Positions 44,307 through 55,645 of a stretch of 64,000 nt of DNA are shown here, in pieces. Numbering within the stretch: position 1 is the stretch's first letter; each line of letters starts with the position of its first letter. A program made the translations under genes and the position numbers. The DNA is from Metaphire vulgaris (Eukaryota; Annelida; Clitellata; Crassiclitellata; Megascolecidae), in the NCBI GenBank assembly GCA_018105865.1, contig CM030837.1, positions 13,304,225 to 13,368,224 of the forward strand, read 5' to 3'. The notes beneath the pieces were generated by a model, which saw nothing but the letters and a program-made list of their open reading frames with translations, searched no databases and was not told the DNA's origin.

Positions 44307-47300
44307 GAAAGAGAGAAAACAGACACAGACAGACACACAGACAGACAGACAGAGACAGGCAGAGACAGAGAATTTAGTGCCAAGAAAATACCAGACATAC
44401 CTTTGAAAGGAATTTGCCGTTGTACCTCAAGATCGCATTTGTTTCCAGCAATTGCAATGATGACATCTTTGTCTGCGTATTTCTTCAAATCACCCAACCA
44501 AATCCCGATTGATTTAAAAGAGTTCTAACACAAACAGCATTCTATCAAAACATGTATATATAACACATTCATCAAATGCATGTAAACATCACTTGCAAGT
44601 TGAGTTTCTGATGCACTGGTTGTGACTGACTGAGTGCCTCTCTTTGAATTTCAACTGATCCATCATAGAGTGTATGGCAAGACGTATCCAGTGCAATGTT
44701 CCCTCGCAGTTTAACCATATAAGACATTCATTAGTTTAAAAAATTCAAGCATCACAAACCAAGCATTACAAATTTGCAAAGGGGTTATGATTTTCATGCC
44801 TTTAGAGTTTCTCTTCGATACTTACTTTGTGCCCATTCAATCCAGGTCATTTACGCTTCCGTGCCCCCCCCCCCAAGGAAATGAAAATATTAATTTACAA
44901 TGTATTAATGTGCAACAAAAAACAAAAACCGGGACGTTATTTGCGTTTGGGGGGGGCAAAAAAGGTCAGCACTGAAGGAGTACTTGATGTCGAGTAACCT
45001 GAAGTAACTAATCGTAAAAATGGGCTGACAAGCAAAAAAAAGGTCGTCAACTTTTTTGGAAACTTGTCAAGTCGAAAAATTGAAAAAAATTGAAAAATTG
45101 AAAAAAATTTAAAAGAAAATTTTTTAAAAATTTCTCGCCCCCCCCCAAGAAAAGTGTGAAATGACGCCACTGAATCAAAGCTTTTGTTTTGTCATTTATT
45201 CAAACCTCGGAAGATTCTTTTCAACCAACGTTCGCCAGACGGCGTAATACATTTTTATAGTATTACCTGCTATTATTAGGGTCGCTGCCAGTGTTTAATC
45301 TAGGCCGTTTCCGGGAGAAAATCGCCTCCCCCGGAAATTTCAAATTCACCCCGGAAATTTGGGCATACTACATGGACTAACAGCAGCCCCTAGCAGAATT
45401 TCCCCCGGCTTTGTCAGTTTCCCCCCGGAGTCTAGGAGTCTAGATTAAACACTGGTCGCCGCACGTTACAAAACCGCTGAAGTGGTCCATCTGCAACCCA
45501 TTTGTAACTGTGTTTTCTATGAATTGACACCGTTCTCAAGTAGGCCTACAAGTGTTACCTGATTAGTGATATCAAAGACAATGACTGCGACATCTGCACC
45601 GCGATAATACATTGGAGCCAATGCTCTAAACTGGAAATTAAAAATACACAGCACAAGAACGTTTACATACATAGGGCAGAATGAGGCAGTTTGGTCACAT
45701 TTTATTCATGGAGCGCAGAGGCTGTCCATTAAATACACCAACAAAATAGGGGAGGGGCAGAGGCGTCATTGGGGGTAGCAGGGGGGGCGTGGCCCCCCAA
45801 GGAAATGAAAATATTATTTTATAATGTATTGATGTGCAACAAAAAGAAAAACAGGGACGTCATTTGCGTTGGGGGGGGCAAAAAAAGGTGAGCAGCCCCT
45901 AAAGCCCTAAAGAAGTGCTTGATAAGTAACTAAAGTAAGTAAAGGTTTTCACCCGTAGGCTCACGCCCGTAGGGTCCGGTGCTGATCCCCGTATTTAGTA
46001 GCCAGCAGCCCATAGGTGGCTAAGCCATACATCGGCGGACGGTGGCTAGTCTCTTCCGCCGAACCTATGGTTACTATCGCAATGTTGCCATTGCTACTCA
46101 TTTTTGATGTTACTACCGCCCTCTAGCGATTAAGGCTGAGTCGACCTTAGGGGCTCCTACGGGATTGAACCCGTGTCGTCGGCGTACCTGCCCAATGATA
46201 TTACCACTCATCTATCTTCACGCCCCTCTATCTTCCCGCCCCTAAGTAGATAAGTAACGATAAGTAAGATAAGATAAGTAACTAACTAATCGTAAAAAAG
46301 GGCTGACAAGCACAAAAAAGGTCGTCAGCTTTTTTGGAAACTCGTCAAGTCGAAAAATTGAAAATTGAACAAAATTAAAATTGTGAAAAATGTAAAAGAA
46401 AAATGAAAAATTTAAAAAAAAATTTCTCCCCCCCCCCAAGAAAAGTGCGAAATGACGCCACTGGGGAGGGTTTGGAAAAGTTTGACAGTTGTTGACAGGG
46501 AAGGGGGGGGGGTCAAGAGAAGTTGACGTCAACAATTTCATTTTTTACAAATGATAAAAAATAGGAAATTTCATGGAATACCATTTATTACAATGGAAAA
46601 AGGCCTGACAAGCAAAAAAGGTCATCACCACCACAATATGGCACTTGATGAACAAAAAAACGGGGAAAAGGTCATCATCGCAAAAGTAATAACCTTCTAA
46701 ACTTTTTAGGGAGACCCATCACTGATCTTAGTGGGGGAGGGGTAAAAAGTTTTTGACATAATTATAGGGGGTCACTGAAAGTTGACAGTTGTCAATGGGG
46801 AGGGGTCAAAAATTGACCAAAAATTGTTGACATAATTAATGGACAGCCCCATAGCTGATAGTTGTTTCTAACAAGAAAATTAAAATTCATTTATTTAATG
46901 CCACATTCTGCTATAATATGACCAGTGGTGGTTCCACGTGGGGGATGAGTGGGGATGCATCCCCCACAGGACTTTCGGACTTTTATTGCTTGTGAAACCT
47001 ACATTTTAGGTAAAAGTCTAGTAAAACTAACTGGGGATGACCTTTTTTGCTTGCCAACCTATTTTTCAGCAAAAATGTAGTAAAATGAGGGATAAAATTT
47101 CCTTGTTTCCAGCCTTTTTCGGCAAAATTTAGTGATTTTGTTTCCTTCTATTTTCATCTCCCCACCAACTTTCTATAAATTCATTCATCCCCCACCAAGA
47201 AATCCTGGAACCGCCACTGAATATGACATCACATACATCCCAGCCAATGCAGTGTATAAATATCAATATAAACTGATTTGTGCAGATTAAGTGGTGTCAA

Positions 47301-50300
47301 ATAAATGACAACGTTAGGCCTACTTGCCTTCTCTTGTCCCGCTGTGTCCCATATTTGGTATTTGATGACACCAGAATCCAGCGTCATTGTCTTTGTACAA
47401 AATGCAGCACTAAAACGTAGAATATAGCGGCATATACGAAATATAGACCTATCACATTCATAACGTAATTGGCTAAGATTGTGTCAGTTGCACTCAACCT
47501 CGTCGGTCTTACTTTGACTGATTCTATGCTTCTGTCACGTTTATTGAGGGACAGTGAAGCCAAGATTGTATTGGCGGTTGTGAGATTGTTGCCTGCCTTG
47601 ATCTGACTTCATTACTCAACTCAGTTACCCTGTTGGTGATCACTCTGATATTTAAGCCCATCCTATATAACAACAATGTGCCATTTTACCCTCTCTTTGT
47701 CTGTCGGTTAGATCCTCCGACTGAGTGTTTTCAATCTAAACTTAAAAGCTAAAGCATGTATCTTCCAGTTAGCCTTACCTCGATAGTCTGTCTTGCATTT
47801 TTGCACCCTGACTGATCTCTCAAATGACCTGGTCTTTTGCAGTGAATTTGTAGTGAATTATGAATAATTGTAAAACCATCGATCAACACATTTGCAGTAT
47901 CATAACCGGTGCTATAGAAGTGCATAATTATTGTCATTATTGTCATTTCCAACTTCATTGCTTTCTAACTATGGGTAAGGAAGGTATGGTTGAGATGTTT
48001 GTTGGCTTTTGATAGATGCGTCTTTAAATAAATTATAAACCTACCAACTCTGTGGCTATCATCAGAAATGTTATGCAACTTGTGACAGTACATTTTCAGG
48101 CACAGTAGTTTGTTTCCATTGAATATTTTCGATTCTTAATCAATTATAATTGCAGAGTATTTATAAATAATGCATATAATATAATAGCATGTCCAGAAAA
48201 GTAATTCAACAGCAACTTACTATTGATGCATTTCGTAATTAGGCTGTATTGAAAGTAATTAATCAAAAGTGTTAATGAAGTTTTAACCTGATTCATTAGC
48301 AGCAAAAAGTTTCAAACTCAGTTCACAAAGTCATGTTAATAAATAAGCTGGCTTGCTTTATCCGAAAATGGTGTATATAATATCCTGACAGTTTAAATGC
48401 GCAAAAGGGTGCATTCGACCTGAGATTAATGTTAAAAGCTCATCTATTTTATTAGCTCAAATGTTATATTTATGATTGCTAATGCAATATCTACTGCATT
48501 TGCTATGCCTAAATAATTATATTTAAAGTAGTGGTTCCCAACCTTTTATAGTCCCTTCCCCCCCCCCATAAGCATCCGTAAAATTATAATGCCACCTGAC
48601 TTATAATTCTTATTATTAAACAAGTGAACTCCTATTTATGTGACAGAAGCCTAAGAGGTCCCTTTTTATACTAAACTTACTAAAGTTACTGAACATTCAA
48701 AAAACATGCAGCCATTAAACTTTATTACTGAGAAAAATGAAAGAACAAAGAGGCAGTTGACAAAATCACTACAAATTGTCAACATAATAATATGAGGCGA
48801 GAAAACAAAAGAACAATAAAGAGATAAAACATAATATATGTAAACAGAACTGAAATACATACATGTAAATATCAAGTAATTTTAATGACAGCTTTTCTCT
48901 GTTTATTTACATAATACAAAATCTAGAAGCAAGGTGTCGTTTTTTAACGTTCGTGCAGAAAGTTAAAATTTTTCAAATTAATAGCATTTGTGGTTTCTCT
49001 TTAAAATAGAGTTAATAGACTAATAGAGCAAAGGTACTTAACAAATTCCCTAGAGGCCTAGGAAATTAATAAGTAATTCCAAAGATTCACAATTACTATA
49101 TCGTTCTCGAATTGTGCTGCTAAAAATGTCAAATTGTCTAATTGCTCCCTTAAAAATTCAAATTGCCCCCCTGTGTGGCATGTGCCCCACGTTGGAAACC
49201 ACTGATTTTAAGCAATGTTCTTACCCAATTGTATTTTCGCTGTGACATTGAAATTTGTCATGTGTCAGTCTTTGAACAATACTTGATTTGCCAACTCCTG
49301 ATTCCTTCATGATTTGAAAAAGCAATATGAAGTATTAAATGGTTATGCGACCAAGACAGTAAGTAGCAAGAACAGAATCAAAACAGGCCGCAAGACAGAA
49401 CAAGATGAAAATATCCAGTCAAGGCTTATTCTAGTTTTGATTTTTAAAAGTGCTGATTGACTCTAGTATTGTAGATAATTTGAAAAACGATTTTGAAAAT
49501 CTTAATTTCGGTAAATTTTGCAGCCTAACTTCCCCTTTCTTTGGCAGAAAAGCAAACTAATATGCAGAAAACAAAATGTAGCTCTTGGGTTGCAAATAAC
49601 AATTAATATGCTCTTTCATAAGCTACTTCTTAATTACAATTTTGTGCAGACTATTGTACTGTAGTTTACTTGTATTGAGTCCAGCATAAAGTTCCTGAAA
49701 TGGTCGACTGTCCGAGGTTTGGAGGTTGAAACCCAGCCCCACCTCTACCCCTACACACAGCGGTCGAGGATAATTCCAGTGGGGTCGAAAATTTGGTTTA
49801 TAAAACTGGGGTATATTACATGGATTTTATAAATGATTCACCCTTCATCGGATGATTTGCTCTTGGGCTATGAATCACTGCAATTGAAAGGCTGCCACCA
49901 AGGGTTATTTCTAGAATTATCAATTTGGGGGGAGGGTATCCATAAATTCTGGAGGTCCCATGCCAAAAAAGTCTGACAAGCAAAAAAAGGTCATCCCATA
50001 GCTGAGAGTGGGGGTGTTGGTCTCAAATTGGGGTGTTAGGGTGTAAAAATATCCCTGCTGCCACCCCCTCAGATTAATATTAGGATCATGGTTCCAAATG
50101 TGGTTAGTCAGTCACGACTCACTATAGCTCTTTCACAGAGCGTCTGCCCCACTGGCGTCAACTTGAATTAAAAAGTGGAGGCCTAGCCCCTTTGCCTTCC
50201 CCTTCCCAGCGTGGTTTAAGTTAACTTTAACTGAAATATCAGTTAACTGAAAAATAACAAATCAGTTAGCTGTAGCTGTAACTACAACTGAAAATACCAA

Positions 50301-52771
50301 TAACTGTAACTGTAACTGAAAAATAAATAACTGAAATAGTTAAAATAACTACAAAATGACACACTTAAGAAGTCAAACACCACACATAGGATCTTCGATT
50401 CAACACATTGAAACTCTCAATCTTCAGAAATTATTTATGTCATGTTCTGATGGGCATGCATGTGAAAATATGGACATATATGCGGTGATGCATGGCACTA
50501 GTTGGAAAAAAAAGTACACTGTAGTTAAAACTAAATATTTGTAGTTAAACTATTATTTTAACTATTAGTTAAAATTTTCAAAAAAGTTAAACTAAACATT
50601 TTAAAAGTAGTTAAACTATTTCCAACTATTTTGCAACTTTTTTATAATTTTTTTTACTATTCGACTCCTTTCAATGTAACAAAAAGAAATCGACTCAATC
50701 TATGAAGGCTTACAGTGGCGGTTCCAAGAACTCTTGGTGGGGGATGCAATGAATTTCCAGTTTTAATATTAGGAAGATCCCACCAATTGCCAAAGGAATT
50801 ATATGTAAATAGTTTAGAAGAAATTTGTAGCTTTGATTTCTAAAATATAATGTTCAGAATTGACAATATATAAAAGCCAATTTTGTCTGGTTGTACAAAT
50901 TCATAGTGCAAAATCGAACTGTAGTTAGTCAGTAAGTATACTATTAGACTAAAGTACTACCAAGACATAAATGCCCAAAAAATTTCTCAGAAATTTATCA
51001 ATGCCACACACGCATTTTTTGTGGACTGGTTAAAAGATGCATCCCCAGTCATCCCCAACATGGAACCGCCTCTGAAGGCTTATGCAGGCAGTAAGGTAGG
51101 TAAAGGTAGGTCCCGTACTCGAGTCCAAGCGTTGGGTTCCGGCGCTTATCTCCGGTCTAGGCAATCAGCGACGTGGGTGGTATAAACCATTAATCTGGGG
51201 TATAGGTTGCCATTACTTTCCCCAGACCCACGTTTTACCTCGCAACTTAATGCTCCTCATTTTACCACCGCCCTCTAGCGAATGAAGGCTGAGTCGACCT
51301 TAGGGCTCCTGCGGGAACTGAACCCGCGACCTTCTGCTCCATCGTCCAGCGTTGTTACCACTCTTCTAACTTCCCGCCCTTCTGCAGGCAGTACTTGCAT
51401 CAAACAATGTGATTAACTATCAGAAGTTTCAACAACAATATCAGCAAGACCAGTGTAATTCATTGTCATGTTTCAGTACAGAATGCAATAAGAAATAAGC
51501 AGTGTAATTTTAAAAGTTGATGAAAATGTAGTTAAACTTTTAGTTGTAACTATTTTTAAAAAGTAGTTAAACTATTGCTGTAACTAGTTAAGAAAAAAGT
51601 AGTTAAACTATTGTTTCAACTAAATTTTTCCAGTTAAACTAATAGTTATAACTTTTTTTAGTTAACTAGTGCCCATCACTGCATATAAGTAGATTTTTCA
51701 ATCAATTAGAGAGAATAGAGTTATTGCTTATTAAGAAAAAGCATCAACATTTCATTAATGTGTTCAATGGTGATTAACTGAAAAATAATTAACTGTAACT
51801 GAAAATAAAAATGACAATAACCTTAACTGTAACTGTAAAATAATCAATAACTGAAACCACACTGCCCCATTCCCTATAGCAACCTCTCAAAAAGTGGGGG
51901 TTTGAACCTAGAGGCCTAATAGAAGTTTATGCCTATGATCATGATGTGGTCTGCATAGTGCTTTGGCAGGGTTATTTCTAGGATTGTGAATTTGGGGAGT
52001 GTTGGGAAAATCTGGGGTGTGTGGTTAATTTCTAGGATTGTAGGATTGTGAATTTGGGGGTGTCAGGAAAATCCAGGGGGTGTCGGAGTTTGGAAGTCTC
52101 TGCCGAAAAAGTCTGACAAGCAAAAAAAACGTTATCCACTCTCAAAAAACCCTGATGATCAAAAAAAGGGTCATCCGAGGATAAAAGTTGAGGGGTGTCC
52201 TTCTCCATTTGGGGGTGTCCAAGCCTAATTAATATGCATTTTGTATACATACCATTGTCACATTACCAAATTTTGGGGGTGTCGACCTCGAATTGGGGGG
52301 TGTTGGGGGGTGTTAGGGGGTGTAAAAATATCCCTGGCTTTGGGCTGCTGGATGTGAACTGAACTGAACTTTATTTATTTAAGATACCATCAAAGAACTA
52401 CAGCTGTGTGAAAAAGTCCTGCACGTTTCACATTTCACGCTCCTCACAAAAATTTTGTGAGGATCCATAAGGCAATCACACAATAATTAGTAAATTCTTT
52501 ACCAAAAACATCAATACCCATTGAAATATATTGAGATTTGCATATCCTAAATCATTAATGGTTATTCAGATATTCATAAAAACAAAAATCCCAAAATCCT
52601 ATAAACGTGCAGGACTTTTTCACACAGCTGTATATAAATTGAAGATATTGATTTAGATTTAAAACTGAGGACAAATATTCTTAAAGCCAATGAGCAAGTT
52701 TAAGGAAATAAAATAGAAAGCAGACTTACTCCAAACAAACAAAGCTTCACTTCTTTTGCACCGCCACTCAT
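41250..52771 (-). CDS. Rab-family small GTPase (Rab5/22/31 group), seven coding exons
   Basis: A membrane-traffic switch protein, probably endosomal. Coding exons are 52771-52730, 49304-49225, 47409-47328, 45630-45559, 44524-44401, 41721-41629 and 41383-41250. They join in frame to 208 residues. Motifs: P-loop GESGVGKSS (14-22), threonine of switch I in ENTIG (T39), WDTAGQEKFRALAPMYYRG (61-79), AGNKCDL (118-124) and ETSAK (148-152). ALAPMYYRGA and AIAGNKCDL are typical of the Rab22/31/5 branch. It departs from textbook members at QEK (usually QER). The C-terminus is odd: MCCSMTGF, with five residues after the cysteine pair. Intron 3 has a GC donor (AAG then gcaagt); the rest are GT. The first ATG follows an upstream non-coding stretch with no earlier in-frame start seen. 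The exact Rab subtype is not certain. Confidence 0.93.
41858..43396. mobile_element. 1.5-kb hAT-like element (CAGAGGCGGATTTACC), hosting a family E MITE
   Basis: The ends are CAGAGGCGGATTTACCAC and TGTAAATCCGCCTCTG. Perfect 8-bp duplications gcccaaac flank it (41850-41857 and 43397-43404). GGTACCGGGCCTCC near the left is mirrored by CACCGGGCCTCC on the right. It lies inside Rab intron 6. No transposase domain recognised. Confidence 0.85.
42988..43316. mobile_element. hAT-like MITE family E, copy 2, nested
   Basis: Ends CAGTGTTTATTCTAGCC and GGGCCTAGAATAAACACTG. Perfect duplications tctttaag flank it (42980-42987 and 43317-43324). A stretched module lies near 43090-43126. It is inserted in the element 41858-43396. 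Confidence 0.9.
43629..43844. mobile_element. hAT-like MITE (CAGTGCTTTTTTCT ends)
   Basis: Ends CAGTGCTTTTTTCTGCCGG and CTAGAAAAAAGCACTG. Perfect duplications ggtattat flank it (43621-43628 and 43845-43852). Inner GGAACGGCGTTCC palindromes resemble 10985-11272. A left-end fragment also occurs near 42509-42545. Confidence 0.88.
43874..44162. mobile_element. hAT-like MITE family B, reference copy
   Basis: Ends CAGTGGCGTAACGTGGG and CACGCTACGCCACTG. Perfect duplications attgtaat flank it (43866-43873 and 44163-44170). It carries two modules in tandem (about 44022-44047 and 44062-44083) and a short TTAACCCTAA stretch. Rab intron 5 to 6 region. Confidence 0.92.
44176..44312. repeat. (GA)n microsatellite
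   Basis: Roughly 68 GA units with a few CA interruptions, only about 90 bases from Rab exon 5. The Arg-Glu open frame running into the exon is an artefact. Confidence 0.95.
44850..45174. mobile_element. hAT-like MITE family G (GGCGTCATT), truncated
   Basis: The right end is GTGTGAAATGACGCCACTG. Inner words (AAGGAAATGAAAATATTA, GGGACGTTATTTGCG, a clean module near 45019-45043) match the fuller copy at 45759-46461. The left terminus is missing. Confidence 0.75.
45172..45288. repeat. fragment related to the interior of element 6457-8206
   Basis: AGATTCTTTTCAA, ACGTTCGCCAGA and TTATTAGGGT occur in the same order as at about 7690-7816. The fragment ends where the family F MITE is inserted, nearly the same point at which a different MITE is inserted in the other copy. 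Confidence 0.6.
45289..45454. mobile_element. hAT-like MITE family F, copy 2
   Basis: Ends CAGTGTTTAATCTAGGCC and AGTCTAGATTAAACACTG. Duplications gtcgctgc (45281-45288) and gtcgccgc (45455-45462) match at 7 of 8. Rab intron 4. Confidence 0.87.
45759..46461. mobile_element. hAT-like MITE family G (GGCGTCATT), nested and itself interrupted
   Basis: Ends CAGAGGCGTCATTGGGGG and GTGCGAAATGACGCCACTG. Flanks gggagggg and gggagggt match at 7 of 8. SINE-B (45925-46260) interrupts it within taagtaacta-type sequence. A module lies near 46302-46330. Confidence 0.8.
45925..46260 (-). repeat. tRNA-derived SINE-B, copy 2
   Basis: The minus-strand head GGCGTGAAGATAGATGAGTG (A box GATGAGTGG) is followed by the B box ACGGGTTCAATCCCG and GGTCGACTCAGCC. 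The body block AACATTGCGATAGTAACC is shared with the other copies. It is third in a nest (SINE in MITE in PIF-like element). Confidence 0.83.
46923..47219. mobile_element. hAT-like MITE family C (GGTTCC), copy 2
   Basis: Ends CAGTGGTGGTTCCACGTG and CCTGGAACCGCCACTG, with perfect duplications aatatgac (46915-46922 and 47220-47227). It has a module variant near 47036-47058. It lies about 110 bases from Rab exon 3. Confidence 0.9.
47410..49224. other. Rab intron 2, mostly unique AT-rich DNA
   Basis: No exon or complete element recognised. A GGTTCCCAACC-type hAT terminus near 48533-48560 and its complement (ttggaaaccactg, near 49192-49204) may bound an old 0.67-kb hAT-like element. Confidence 0.45.
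49899..50056. mobile_element. hAT-like MITE family D, copy 4
   Basis: Starts CAAGGGTTATTTCTAG and ends GTGTAAAAATATCCCT. The flanks gctgccac (49891-49898 and 50057-50064) are identical. One module lies near 49974-49996. Rab intron 1. Confidence 0.83.
50713..51074. mobile_element. hAT-like MITE family C, copy 3
   Basis: Starts CAGTGGCGGTTCCAAG and ends ACATGGAACCGCCTCTG. Perfect duplications aaggctta flank it (50705-50712 and 51075-51082). Confidence 0.88.
51093..51382 (-). repeat. tRNA-derived SINE-B, copy 3
   Basis: Minus-strand head GGGCGGGAAGTTAGAAGAGT with GGTAACAACG (A box), then the B box CGCGGGTTCAGTTCCCGC, then GGTCGACTCAGCCTTCATTC and GCTAGAGGGCGGTGGTAA. The body differs somewhat from the other copies. 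Rab intron 1. Confidence 0.83.
51967..52335. mobile_element. hAT-like MITE family D, copy 5
   Basis: Starts CAGGGTTATTTCTAGGATTG and ends GTGTAAAAATATCCCTG. The flanks tgctttgg and ggctttgg are near-identical, offset by one base. The left 80 bp is partly duplicated (two TTTCTAGGATTG copies). Two modules lie near 52112-52135 and 52150-52174. Confidence 0.8.
52401..52630. mobile_element. Tc1/mariner-type MITE
   Basis: Flanked by TA (52399-52400 and 52631-52632). Both ends begin CAGCTGTGTGAAAAAGTCCT, and the inverted match continues for about 28 bases. It is 230 bp with no coding content. Rab intron 1, about 100 bases from exon 1. Confidence 0.88.
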
Positions 52772-53381
52772 GTCTGCGTTCAGTTTTTCACGTTTTGCAT
52801 TACGCAATCATTGTCCTGCAGCAAATTGACCAAATCTCCAATTTAAAAAACTATATAATACCATTGATCATCCAAACCTTTCAATGACATGTACAGCATG
52901 TACAGCATGTACATAGGGCTACTTGAAGAATCTAAGATGCATTTCAGCCGTTTCTACTTTTAAATTATATAATAATTCAACCTTCAATGTTATTTTCAAT
53001 AATATAATTGGGTGTACCAGTAGGCTTTATTAAGCCGTGAACAAACACTGCTAATCTGCTTACACAATTGATTACATTCATAGCATTTATCCATGTTACC
53101 CATTGCTTCCTTGTAATGTAAACCTACTGTACTATTGCATTTTCCTCCTACTCCTGCATACAAGTAATCTGTCAAACTGGTACAATTAAAAAATAAATTG
53201 CCTGGAGCGAAACCCTCAATTCAAACCTCAAGTTGCACACATAAGACATAAATCGATTAAATTTTGTAATAGTTTTTATGAGACCTTTACAACATGGTAA
53301 TTAGTAACTGTAGGCTGCAGTCTACACCAATAATGTTGTTTCACATTAGGCTATCAAGGATATGAGAAACAAACCTGGCAA

Positions 53382-53384
<3 letters not shown>

Positions 53385-53449
<65 letters not shown>
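53385..53449. repeat. (AT)n microsatellite
   Basis: About 32 AT units, upstream of the Rab first coding exon. Confidence 0.95.
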
Positions 53450-53451
<2 letters not shown>

Positions 53452-55608
53452 GAGTATTCAATGTTGAGCCATAACTGCGTGTATGTGTGTGTGGACTACT
53501 GGTTACCTTTCAGGCTTACTGTATTTAAACAGCACCCATATCGATACACTGTATACTATTAGTACAGTATGTTAATTTTTACAGCTAGTCAAACTTGTCA
53601 ATGGTGTTTTTCTCAATAATAATAATTAATAACTGAATTTTAAGTGGCTTTGCAGGATCTCTCCCATATTAAAATCCAGTGTCACTCATGCAACTCTTAT
53701 TTCTTGACTGCTCGAAACTGATGATTGCATAATAAAATATGTTCTGTTCTCGTCCAGTGTTATCTTCACAAGTCAGTATGTAAGGTTGTCAGTGGGTTTT
53801 TAGAACTTTACAACTAGTGCCCAGTGGTGGGCAATTAATTAGCGAAAACTCCATCGAAAAACCAAACTATGTTTAACTATGGTATTTTTGTATACAACTG
53901 AAAACTTTTCACCAAAGCCATCGTTTATTCTGTGGAAGCAATGCTATAACTTATCTCATAAGACAGTTATTACAGATGAGATAAACTGAGAAATCAATGC
54001 AAACAATGCACAACAACCCGAAAACACAGACCATATTGATTAGTGATGTAAACATTACTACCGGTACTTTAAAATGCATTCGGTGCATTACAACATTGCA
54101 CTAAATTTCCATTAGTACGCACTGTGCAGTAACTGTACCCGGTAAGCTTCATTTTAAAAACTATATTTCTAAGCCCCTATGAAGCAGACAGCATGAACAG
54201 ACTGATCTTCATGCAAAACTGCTCAGTTGGTGGGTACTTAACTATGTAGGAATCTTCCTAATAGATCGATTCCAGGTCCTATGAAGTTCAATCAAAATCA
54301 AAAGTTCTAACTGATTTTACCACAAAAACAGAACATCGTGAACAAGATTGTCAGTACAGTACATGTAGCACAATTCTGCCAATCTCTCATTTAGCAAAGA
54401 CGTTTTCAGGAATGAGAAGCTATAATTCAGTGAACTACAAACAAGAGAAGACCTAGTAGCGCATGAAACAATCATAGCGTTGAACCAATTATTGACTTTC
54501 TACTAGACAGCACACCGTTCCAGGTACCGGTACACATACATGCCCAGACTATACAATTTAATAACCAATCCACACTGGTTGTCGGCAATGTAGTTCTGCA
54601 TAAACCAAGTTCTTCACAAGACAAAGGCATTAAGCCGTGAGTGAAACTATCCTTATGCCGGCCATTCATTAGGAAATCACTAACACAAAAGTCAAGAAGA
54701 ATCTTCATCAAATGAAACTGTACATTTATTATCATAAAAACTTATTACTGCTTTAAAATATCACTTAGGAAAGGACAAGTTACCATTTGAGCTACTGTAT
54801 TGGATTGGCAACAAATGATTAATTATCCAAGATTTGCTTGGATTTATAAATACAGCAGATGGCACTGCAGTGTAAAATTATAAACAAAGAAAACCAAATG
54901 CATAATAAAACAAAGCAGTGGATGGATAAATATCACACACTGTCGTACAAGGTATGCCACCTGGTAATGCAAACAGTGTGTGCAAGGGGAAATAATGACA
55001 ATAAACCCCATTCAAAACCCACCGTGTGCTGTATTCTATCACTGACACTGCATAGAGCTGATCCAAATGCTGCTGGTGACAATGTAACATCAAAATTAAT
55101 TTAACTATAGTGTATTTTGCCAGGACCTGAAACACCGCAAAGATTGCTCAGAATCAAAACACAACATACAGCAAAATATGACAAACAAATGACTTGTAGT
55201 TCTGATAGCACTAGACATCGATGAACCAAAGTTGTTGGCAAAACACTGTAGAACTTTCATTCACAAGTAATAATCACATATCATAATTACATGCAGATCA
55301 AATTGGCATTAGCACACCCCAGATGGCTTCAGATACTTAAATGCTAACAAGCTGATAAAAGCAGTGATTATAAAAATGCATTTACACTAAAGGAACTGTA
55401 TAAGCAGTATGACAGTTTGCAAGAACATTTGATGGAACTGAATAGACACGGGCTATTGTAAATAGTAATCATAATACAGATTTAAGAAATAAAGAAACCA
55501 ATCTTTGATTCTTTTAAATGCCTCCACAAACAACCATCATCTAACTCCAGTCTCTTATACCACTAAATTCTGGCTTTAAAATGTATTTTTTAGTATGGAT
55601 TTATCTTA

Positions 55609-55611
<3 letters not shown>
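53450..55611. other. unassigned AT-rich intergenic stretch
   Basis: No exon, RNA gene or clear element recognised. Confidence 0.4.

Positions 55612-55643
<32 letters not shown>
55612..55643. repeat. (AT)n microsatellite
   Basis: About 16 AT units. Confidence 0.9.

Positions 55644-55645
<2 letters not shown>

Larger units (their letters stand above)
45719..46850. mobile_element. PIF/Harbinger-like MITE (GGGGCTGTCC), copy 3, hosting nested elements
   Basis: Left edge AGGCTGTCCATTAAATAC, right edge ACATAATTAATGGACAGCCCC. Inner words (TTGACAGTTGTTGACAG, AAGTTGACGTCAAC, GGTCACTGAAAGTTGACAG) match 27498-27915. A family G MITE (45759-46461), itself carrying SINE-B, is nested inside. It contains modules near 46604-46627. 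The target duplication is not visible on the left. Confidence 0.75.

Noticed and set aside
44013..44528. 171-codon frame with Arg-Glu repeats
   Set aside because: It is translated (GA)n plus MITE sequence antisense to the real Rab exon.
45925..46260. tRNA gene (A and B boxes present)
   Set aside because: The head has no full cloverleaf, is followed by a shared SINE body and recurs in several copies.
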